Shown here: piece by piece, positions 48,270 through 56,778 of the stretch
How positions within the stretch are numbered: the first letter of the stretch is position 1
Layout: each line of letters begins with the position of its first letter
Assembly: GCA_016098155.1 (NCBI GenBank)
Contig: JAAAJB010000181.1
Location: 1 to 56,778 of the forward strand
Direction: 5' to 3'
Origin: Actinomortierella ambigua
Taxonomy: Eukaryota; Mortierellomycota; Mortierellomycetes; Mortierellales; Mortierellaceae
Length of the DNA stretch: 56,778 nt
Notes under the pieces: generated by a model
The model's database searches: none
Seen by the model: the letters and a program-made list of their open reading frames with translations, nothing else
What the model was told of the DNA's origin: nothing
Translations under genes and position numbers: made by a program

Positions 48270-51200
48270 TCAGGCCGTCATAGTCTCTCGTGCCAGCTGC
48301 AAGTCCTCCCCTCCTGGATTACCAACCACCACCACCTCACAACCGCCAACACTGGTGCCTGCTGTGATATCGTCCCGCTGCTGCTGCGGGCCATTCGTAG
48401 CACCACCACTAGCGCCCTCCTCTCCAAACATCAAGACATCGCCGCCGTCGCTGCTGCTCGTTCCATCGTCAACACTGCTAGGCACCCCACCGTCCTCGTC
48501 GCTCGCCTGGGCACCATCTTCTTCATCATCGACATCCTCCTCCTGCATCACCGCCAAGCCTCGGTTCTCCACCTCTGTCACAGGGCCTAACGAGCTGCTG
48601 GCTGCCGCCGATGATGATGACGACGCAGGTGGTGGTAGATGTGGTGCACCGCTACCCGTCGGATACTGCACACGCGCGGAGCCGGCCATCATCGGTGGCG
48701 GCGTGACTACCAGTGTCTTGCCATAGACATCATGGTGCAAATCGCTCGTCGGGTTGCTTCCACTACTACCAGCACCTGCCGCTGCCGCCGCCGCTGCCGC
48801 CGCCGTGGCTGTCGTTTGGTTGATATTGCTGCCTGGGGCTGCCATTGTTGCTGTCGTTGCTGCGGCGATGACCGCTGGCGGCGGATGGGCATGAGCATGT
48901 GTCTGATTGGCCGAATTGGTCCGACTACGCGATCGGGGCATGGTCATACTGCGCACAAAATTCGACAAAAAGTTGGACGAAGGGCTGCTGGCGGACGTCG
49001 AATGATGATGATGGTGATGATGATTCTGCTGCTGCTGTTGTTGCTGTTGCTGAACGGAAGGAGATGACGTCGATGGCGATCGCGTTCTTGGTGGTTGATA
49101 CATCGGTCGCATGCTGCCTGTCGTGGACGACGAGGACCGAGGTCGAGCAGGCGATGGGATCGGATGCAGTGCGGCGTCTGAGGAGGTCGTGCCTGTTGCT
49201 GGCGTTGCCAGGGTGTCCAGGAAGACCGAGCCACTGGTGTTTGGTGTCGATACTGCACGGCTGTGGCCACCGCTGGTCGGTAATATAATCGCCGGCGACA
49301 CAGTAGCATGACGAGACCGTGGAGATGACCGTGGTTGCCGACGATCCTCGTCCTCCTCATTCATTCGTTCGTGGCCATCAGTGGTCGACACAGGCCGAGA
49401 CGGCGGCTGGAATGTGTGCGCCAAGTCCGAAGGTGGTGTCGGCGCACAAATATCGTTCAGGCCAGGGCTCATGGGTAAAGTCTCTGTTGCTGCTGCTCCT
49501 GCTGCTGCTGACATTCCCAATGCGGGTGGTATAATGCCTGAGCGACCACCGCCGTTTACGGGGACGGGGGCAGAGGTCGCCGACGAAGATCCCTGTGGTT
49601 CCGATAGCGTAGTCAATGGACTCTCCTGCTCCTGCTCGTGTTCCCTTTGCTCGTGATGCGACGAAGACGATGACGAGGCTGCAGCGGCGGCAGTTCCATC
49701 GCCGTGTGAAGACTGTGGGATTACCTCGGTGTCAGGCTCCTCGGCCTTACTTGCCTCGATAGCATCTATTATTTTTTTAAGTAACGCACAATATGATGCA
49801 CAAACAAGAAATAAAAAAGTGGTGTTAGCATATGAGAGTAAGAGAGCCTTTAAATGTCACAGTTGAAAAAGAAATTTCGCTAGGCCTCACTCTCTTTCTC
49901 TTTCTTTTTTTCCTTTCTTTCTTTCCATCTTTGTGCAAGTATTGTTCTATCCAAAGATCAGTTGAGCCGTGGAGGGACACACATTATGCAGTTACTGTGG
50001 GATATCAAGTCTTCATTTGATTTTTTTGGGAAAAGATTTTCAACTTTTTTTGTGGGTCTCACGAACTGCGCCCTCCGGCCATCAGAACTGAAAAAAGTAA
50101 AATGGAGAGAAGCCAGAGATGTCAAAGGTCGAAAGACAGAGAATGAGGAGAAATAGAGAGTTGACGGACAGAGAGAAAACAACAAAAAAAAATACAAGGC
50201 GACTGGTAGAAAGGTAGGTATAGAGTAAAGGCATGGATGACGGGGAGGAGGAGGGAGAGAGGGAAGGGTGGAAGGAAAAGGATCAATGCTTGTGACCCAT
50301 TTTGCTTTTCTTTTCACCCCGTGGAGGACTCACTTTCTACGGCTTGCTCCTCTTCTGTGGGGTCGTCGATTTCGACGCTATCCTCTAGATCGGCAAATGT
50401 CCGGCACAGTGGGCATAAAAATCCTGGATGGTTGTTCACCAACATTGGCCGAATACATTTGTAGTGGAAAATATGCGAACATGGTGCCACAAACAACGAC
50501 TGGAATGATGCAATCCTAAACAGACAGATACAGCAGTCCGTCGCCGTCGCTGCATTCTGTGTTGTCAGCGACTTGATAGACTTCAGAGTGTTTGCTCTAG
50601 CATTGTCAATGCATTGTTGAAATAGAGAAAAAAAATGTGAGCAAAAAAAATAATCATGTACACCATTCATAAAATTCCTGCCCAGAAGTGGCAAAAGCCA
50701 CGATGGCTGTGATTCAAATGTAGTACTGATGACATGGAGCAACGAGAAGGGAATGATGATGCAGTCCAAAAATGCTCTGAGAGAGATAACGACTTCATCG
50801 CCTTCCTTGTGAATGAGGCGCCTCGTACCTGAATGGATTTGCCTGTTGTTGCCATCCTCGATTAATCTCCAGCCGCATCTTTACGCATCGATATATCTCT
50901 ACAAAAAAAGTAAAAAAAAAGAGTTAGTTGACGCGATCCAAACGAGACCGACCCTCAGAGTAGGATGGGAGAAAAGGAGGGGGGGAGGGGAAGGAGGGAT
51001 TTTGCTCACTCCTTTGGTCCTAAAAAATGGACGGTACCTTGAGTGCCTCCCTGATAGTCTACGCCAAGTTGAACAACATCACCGTCCTTGAGAGGCGTTG
51101 GTTTCGATTCGCAGCCCGGAGGCGACAAACGGGCATGGTTAAGGAATGTGCCAGACGATGACTTTGTGTCGCGGATATAAAACTAGAGTCGAGAAATAGA

Positions 51201-52939
51201 GAGAGAGAAAGACAAGGTAAGTCGATTGGCTTATAAGTGATATGGATAATGGATATTTTGGTTTCAATTCTTCAGTCCTATCCACAGGAGTGGGAGGACG
51301 AGGACAATCCAATCACGGCTCCTTTGAAAGAGTCCATTAGGATGACGCCTCTCACATATCACGATAACCAAAGTTTGGAGGCTCCTCCTCTCTACGCCCT
51401 GCCTGTGCGTTACTCCATACTTCACGCATGAGTGCCTTCCTTTCTCCTCTCCCAGCCCCCCCCCCCTTTTTTTTTCTTTCTTCTACGTCCACCCACCCAC
51501 AACCCACACACACACTCTCTCTGGTTGTTTGCGCTCGTGACCACAACGGTTCAGGGATCGGAGGACAAAGGGTCGTGGAGAGAAATGGGAAAGGAACAAA
51601 AATAGTAAAGCGAGAGAGTACAGCTTTAGGTTGGGCTGGGTCATCATTGTCGTCATATTTGCCCATGCTGCCTGTTGCTCGCACGGTAAAAAAGCTAGGA
51701 CTTGTTCTGTCCCGAGTCTTTGTCCAGCTTTCCCTTCAACTTTTTCTGTGCTTTGTTCCCGGAGGATCCTCCTTTTTTTTTTGGTTTCTTTCCTTTCCGT
51801 CGATCGTCGTTTTCTAGCCTGAGTGGTGTTGTGTGTTTCCCCTGGTTCTCCCTCCCCCCTCCTTCCGCTGTTGCGGGTGCTGCTCCTGAAGCCAACAATC
51901 ACTATTGCTCCTTCTACTGTTGATGCGATCATCATTCCTATCCTCAACCACCCCGTTTGTGGGGTGCTCATCTTTGCTTTCGATGGACTAAACAGCCTTT
52001 GTCCATGTTGTGCTACACCGAGTCCACCTGATTCTCGATCCTGCCAAGCTCTGTGTATGTTTGTTGTTCGAGTCTGCCTTTTTTTTTTTTTTTGTCTTCA
52101 GTCTCTCACTCTCTCTTTGATGCTCTTTGTGTTCCGTCTCTCATCTGCTGACACCGAGATAGACTGACAAAGCCAGGTGCACGAAAAAATAAGAGCATAA
52201 TATAAAGTGATAAAAGAAGGCAGGCCCTGTTCACAGTGTGTGGGTTGGGCAAAAAAAAAAATCAAGCGGTGTATGCGCATGCTTGTATGCGTGAGTGCTA
52301 ATGTGTATGTTTGAATGTTGTGAAGCGGGGAGTTGATTGTCATGGCATGCTCTGTCCCCCCCCCCCTTTTTCAGTCTCTTGCTGCTGCTGCCATCGCTGC
52401 TGATCTCAGATGATGAGCTGATAATGTCCATATCGTTGCTGTGATTACTGCCTTGTATGAGTTTCCATGCTGATGCTTTGTGAGAGTCAAACACGCACAC
52501 ATCCAACAGCGCAACACAAGATCCGAGGTACATAGACCGGGATTGCAAGAGCAGAAGCAAAGAGGAAAGAGCCAGGGGGGGGGGAGAGGGTTTTTGTCGG
52601 TCAAAGAGTCGAAAAAAGAAAAAAGAGAGTTTGAAAGCACCCCAACATGGTCCAAACCCTGCCACCTAGAACACAGCAGACAATAACTTGAATCCACATT
52701 CATCCATACCCATCCCATCCGACTAGCTCTGTCGCATAGAGCAAAACCTCAGGAGAATGATGAAAGACGGACAACAAAAGAGGACAACATAAAGCTAAAA
52801 AGGGAAACGCGGGCCTGCAACATGTACGATGGCGTCGTAGAAGGGTGTTTTGCGGTTGGTTCGTGTTCTTTTGAGCTCGCCCACGCTTATTGTTTGACAG
52901 GGGCAAAGGAGAGAGGGGAAAGGACGAGAACAAAACGGC

Positions 52940-52970
<31 letters not shown>

Positions 52971-53669
52971 GGAGGAGTGTGCGCAGAGAGACACAGGGAG
53001 AGCGCGCGTACAAGAGAGACAAGCGTTGTTGGTTGCATGATGCCCAAAAAAAAAAAAAAGAGCATCAAGCAGATAGACGCGAGGATGTATCTCAGTCTTT
53101 CTCGCACCCACCATCCAATCCTTCCCTCTGAACAAAGAAGCAAAAGAACCGGCCTCCTCGTAAAATCTTGAAGAAGCTCACGTAAGGGGTAAAGAGGGGG
53201 GATGACGAGCACTTGTGGGGAGATGAGTGGGTGGGTGGTGGGGAGGGGAGAGAAGGAGGGGGGGGGGGAAGAGGAAGAAGCGGGAAAAAAGGAAGGGAGA
53301 GAGAGTGTGAGGGTATATCTTTGTTACCTTGCCCATCTCTGTGAAAATCTCGGCGTGGCCACGCGAAACAACCTTGGAGCGGAAGGTGATTCGGTTGGGC
53401 AGATTCTGCTTGTCGGTGAACCGACCAATCTTGAGGACAAAGCCGTCGGGCACATCCTTGTCCACGACCTCGAAATGCAGCGAGCGCGGGGCATCCAGGT
53501 GTGGGACGATGCGAATGTGCGGCACAGGGGTGGAGGGTGTACCACCGCTGCTGCTTCCCGCTGCTGCAGGTGTGCCGTTGGTTGCTGCTGACGTGGACGA
53601 GACAGCAGGGAGTGGAGAAGAGGTAATGACGGTCTGTGTGGGAGCAGTAGAGGCCATGTTAGCGGGCAT
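48270..53669 (-). CDS. Dma1/Dma2-like FHA-RING E3 ubiquitin ligase
   Basis: CDS complement(join(48270..49765,50334..50596,50829..50898,51038..51182,53328..53669)), 771 aa, all joins in phase. The FHA domain spans about residues 52-185: LKIGRFTDK (Arg83), SKVVSRGHAEIF (Ser102, His105), RDTKSSSGTFLNHARLSPPG, DGDVVQLGVDYQGGTQ and EIYRCVKMRLEINRGWQQQ. The RING finger at 207-250 is C3H2C3: C207, C210, C225, H227, H230, C233, C247, C250. FHA followed by RING is the Dma1/Dma2 (CHFR/RNF8-like) layout. These ligases read phospho-threonine and restrain septation and mitotic exit and position septins. Residues about 275-771 are a Ser/Gln/His-rich disordered extension, longer than I would expect for the family. 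Start ATG 53669 is the first in a frame whose upstream part is only Pro/Ser/His-rich; a longer N-terminus is possible. Intron 1 is 2145 nt. Confidence 0.92.
51183..53327 (-). other. 2145-nt intron inside the FHA domain
   Basis: Donor GTAACAAAG after EMGK, acceptor CTCTAG before FYIRDTK. The join restores a normal FHA sequence. It contains GA repeats (52939-52970), C11 at 52356-52366, poly-T runs and no exon I can support. Confidence 0.8.
52939..52970. repeat. (GA)n microsatellite
   Basis: About 12-14 GA units, inside intron 1 of the FHA-RING gene. Confidence 0.85.
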
Positions 53670-54440
53670 GCTACTATGGCTGTGTGAGTGGGAGGGCGGC
53701 CGTAGAGATGGCAGCGGAGGAGGAGGTGGCGAAGAAGAGTCCAATGTGGTCAGGGCCAGATGGTGCTGGTGCTGGTGGATACTGTTCAGGCGTGGTTGAG
53801 GGGACTGAGCATTGGAGGTGCCCAGCGGTTTTGAGATGAACGGCAGCAGAAACGGCAGCTTTGCGAGTACAGTGCGAGTGAGTGCGAGGGTGTTGGGTGG
53901 GCGTGCAAGAGTGTAGCAGTGGAGAGCAGAGGATGGATGGATGGATGGATGAAATGGATGTGATGGAGGGATGGGATGTGGGTTGATGTTCAAAGGTGGA
54001 AGTGGTGGTTGGTGGTGGTGGTGGTAGTGGTGGTGGTGGTGGTGGCAAGAAGAGTGAGGCAAAAGAAGAAAGAGAGAGAGAGAGCGCAATGTCACCCCAG
54101 GGTGGGTGGTGGTCGTGAAAGAGGAGGAGGGGGAGAGAAGGGGCGGGGTGGGGGGAATAAGAGTGGAAAGACAAAGAGAGAGTGAGAAAGAGAGAAAGTG
54201 GAAAATGAGAGACAAGAGAGTGAGTGAGTGAGTATGTTGTGTTGTAGAGTGAGGTTGAATAGAGCACCGACTGACTGTCTTCTGCTGCTGTCTTACCATC
54301 CAACCCCCCCCCATCCATCCACACATACACACACACACACACCCCTCCTCTGCTCTTCCTCCTCCTGACTGACTGACTGACTGAACAAGGTGGACACATC
54401 CCATCAACCTCCTCATCCTCCTCCTCCTCTTCCTCTTCCA
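53670..54440 (-). promoter_or_regulatory. CT-rich leader/promoter of the FHA-RING gene
   Basis: Pyrimidine-rich on the minus strand directly upstream of the ATG, with (GGAT)n at 53936-53953 and (GGT)n near 54001-54050 on plus. The open frame here gives only Pro/Ser/His-rich translation without ATG close to the start. Confidence 0.4.
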
Positions 54441-56513
54441 CAGGTTATCTACAACTCACATACGTGGGAGATGACAAGGTGGGGTGGGGGGGGGGCAGTG
54501 AGGGAGAACAAGAGGAGGAGGAAGGGTACTTGGTTGCACAACACTGCCCTACTCATTTGTTCATTGGATCCTCTTGGTGGAGCAGACACACGACACGGAC
54601 CACTCCCCTGTTGATGTTTGCTGGGCTGGATGGTTGGTGGGTCCTTGAATCACCACTGGAGACCCTCCTGTACCCACCTCCTCCTCTCTCTTTCTCTCTT
54701 TCTCTCTCTATCTCTATCTCTCTCTCCTCTCCACACCTTATGCACTTCACATCCAGCTTGCTCTCTTTTCCTTCTTCTCTGTATATCAGCCTTATCTCCT
54801 GGGGATAGATACCAGTGCCATGAGAAGGGGTCCGTCCCCTCTCCCCTTTGGACTCGCATCCGCCTGACCCCCTTTGCATTCTATTTTTTGTGGGTGTTTT
54901 TCCCAAGTCATTCTCCATGTGGGGGACAACAACAATAGACCCAGGAGAGAAAAAACCATCCAAAAAAAAAGGGTGGAAGAGGAGCAAGAGAATAACGTTG
55001 CTATCCTCAGCCCCGGACTCTAGTAGCCAATTGGAGACACTAACTGACACCCCCCCCCGCGGAAGGGTCTCAGTGGCGCATGTGCCGCATGTGGGACTTT
55101 GATCGGGTTGTTTGCCACGGTCAGACGCTAAAGATTGGTGGCGCACCCCGCTACTCTATCTCTCCTTCTCTCTCCCCGTATACTCCTCGTCCTTAACCAG
55201 GTACAAAAAATAAAAAGAATATCGTCTGTTGCTTTGATCGACAATAAAAGACACCGCTCGCCATCGTGGCCGCAGTAAGATTAGAGTACAAGTCGTGGAC
55301 TATGTTGAGCCCGTTCGATACATGGCCCTGGCGGGTCAATTTAGGACACGTCTTGTACACCACAAAAACTACAGGGATCATCACAGTCGAAGGAGCCTTT
55401 CCTCCCCTATAACGAGTGACATGCCTCCAGGCACAGACTCCTAAAAACGAACAGCTGGAGAGGATGGACAAGGTAGATATTCTCACGCCCCCCGTTTCAT
55501 GTTTGGCGTAGTAGAGTACATCCGATGACTGTGACCAATCTCACGTTTACACAAAAAAAAATATTGGTTCTACATCCTTTGACTGCACTGTACACACCAA
55601 TATTCTCTCATTCATGCAGTATTGGATTGCCACCTTGTGATCATAAGCGACATGTAGTGTTAGCGACATGTAGATGTGTCTTCGTAAATCGATCAAATAA
55701 GAAGAAAAAAAAAGGCTGCATTGTGGCTCACTGCGTGTTTTAAACTCCATTCGACTTCCTCCAAGCGTGGTGGATCGAGATAGATGAATAATGCACGCAC
55801 ATGGTATCTTCCAACAGCAGTAGAAAGGGCTGGATCGAGACGGTGGAAGTATCTTCTTTTCTCAACCCCTGCAGGGCTTCGTCAAGCACCTGATATTCGA
55901 GTGTTTCTCTGCGTAATGACGACTCGAGGTGAGTGTCTGGATGTCATAACAGGCTATCAACCATCCCCCTAAAAAAACAGCATGCAACTTTGATCTGTCC
56001 AGGTCAATCTTGAACCTCAGTCCCAGTCCTTTCCCCTTCCAACCTCACCCTTTGGGCTATCGAAACCGAAAAAAAATTGTCGAGACGAATGATCATGCCC
56101 ATACAAGACGGCAGGACGGCCAAAATAGCCCGAAAGAGAAGAGCCAACAAGTCACTGAAAGTGTAAGAGTGGCTCTAAATGAAGTAAAGAAACAAGAGAG
56201 GAGAAAGATTTACGTTCCCAGTTATTTCTTGAACAGGAGAGTATGCTTTTTAAAAAAAAGAGCACGATCTGCCTCGTCTTGTGTCGCAAGCGTATTTAGA
56301 ACACCAAGCACCAGATAACTGCCTTAATTACTGAGGACGTAGAGATACTTATGACATGATTTTGTTTATCAAAGTATCAGGCACCCGTGCCATGACATGC
56401 AGGATGGATCCAGCCTTGTAACAATCTCGGCCCAGTCTTCCTCGTCATTATTGTCTTCCTCTGCATAGCTTTTTATTCTGTCTCTAACAGGATATTCAAC
56501 ACCTTTGGGACTT
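54441..56513. other. Intergenic; one weak minus-strand frame
   Basis: A minus-strand frame is open from about 55539 to 55193 (landmarks SILSSCSFLGVCAWRHV and TCPKLTRQGHVSNGLNIVHD). It lacks an ATG and clear splice sites, so it is not called. The rest shows CT repeats (54690-54730) and C/A runs. Confidence 0.4.
56472..56477 (-). promoter_or_regulatory. AATAAA polyadenylation signal of the right partial gene
   Basis: TTTATT on plus (AATAAA on minus), about 37 nt past the stop at 56514. Confidence 0.45.
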
Positions 56514-56778
56514 CTAGCTACGGATTGCTCCAACCTCACCCTCGTCGAGATCATCGTCCTCCTCCAAGGTCCTATTATGCCGGCTCGCCTGGCTCTCAAC
56601 AAGCTCAATGCGGTCCAGTAACGACCCAATAGAACTCGACACAGGACTTGCTGCGAGACTATAGCCAGCTTCTCGCGTACTCGCCCTTCTTGCGCGAGCC
56701 GACCCTGGAGATCGACCAGAGGGTGAACGTGTCGCTGAAGGAGAGGCTCGGCTATTGGACCGTCCTCCTCCTCCTCCT
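56514..56778 (-). CDS. C-terminal part of an unrecognised protein, cut by the right window edge
   Basis: The minus frame is open from the window edge to TAG at 56514-56516, 87 codons. Translation starts with a Gly run, then Ser/Arg/Ala-rich sequence (SRASPSATRSPSGRSPGSA). It then reads SSIGSLLDRIELVESQASRH and ends in an acidic stretch (LEEDDDLDEGEVGAIRS). This style matches the disordered tails of other proteins in the window, and an AATAAA follows close by. The opposite strand is also open for about 50 codons over 56632-56778 (DLLRDYSQLLAYSPFLREPT), so strand assignment is moderate. Family unknown. Confidence 0.45.
   Translation of the reverse strand, partial: GGGGGRSNSRASPSATRSPSGRSPGSARARRASTREAGYSLAASPVSSSIGSLLDRIELVESQASRHNRTLEEDDDLDEGEVGAIRS

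Noticed and set aside
56010..56318. 102-aa plus frame rich in Lys/Arg
   Set aside because: Non-ATG start, no homology, flanked by stops; chance frame.
1..56778. tRNA, rRNA, snRNA and transposon ends
   Set aside because: Scanned by eye for TTCGA-type tRNA arms, U6-like blocks and terminal repeats; nothing consistent found. A covariance-model scan would be needed to exclude them.

Overview
The window reads as nuclear DNA of a filamentous fungus. The genes are intron-bearing (GT...AG, donors mostly GTAAGT/GTATGT-like). The proteins carry long poly-Q, poly-S, poly-H and poly-D tracts, and the gene set is fungal: a Pcl/Pho85-type cyclin, a Dma-type FHA-RING ligase, a DUF3533/Sng1-like membrane protein, a Gpc1-like acyltransferase and an ABCC transporter. 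Gene spacing, the low-complexity style and the homopolymer-filled introns suggest an early-diverging lineage such as Mortierellomycota. That placement is inference only.

Layout. 1-667: the 3' end of a plus-strand gene cut by the window edge. About 1000-2800: scattered coding-like pieces in different frames, with a possible zinc-finger remnant (candidate pseudogene). 3925-5078 (-): a two-exon gene with a 10-residue SR repeat and an unassigned C-terminal domain. 6709-11277 (-): five exons, a 1328-aa coiled-coil/helical protein I do not recognise. 11563-11798 (+): the start of a small protein broken at a G run. 14133-17460 (-): a four-exon Pcl1/2-like cyclin. 17461-30306: 12.8 kb with no gene I can support, rich in microsatellites and holding a 10-N gap. 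30307-32379 (+): a Gpc1-like glycerophosphocholine acyltransferase. 32614-38433 (+): a full-length ABCC/MRP transporter. 38668-40368 (-): a DUF3533/Sng1-like protein, convergent with the transporter. 44269-47761 (+): a MIT-domain-like protein. 48270-53669 (-): a Dma1/Dma2-like FHA-RING E3 ligase with a long C-terminal extension. 56514-end (-): the C-terminus of another gene cut by the right edge.

Exon joins for the seven complete multi-exon genes were worked out by hand. In every case the summed exon length is divisible by three and reading phase is kept across each intron. The known functions fall into cell-cycle control (Pcl-like cyclin, Dma-like ligase) and membrane lipid or efflux work (Gpc1, ABCC, Sng1-like). 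The last three sit next to each other between 30.3 and 40.4 kb. No CRISPR array, tRNA, rRNA or recognisable intact transposon was seen.

Most genes are preceded by pyrimidine-rich leaders on their coding strand. Noncoding DNA is full of mononucleotide runs of all four bases, including at least 15 G or C runs of 9-11.
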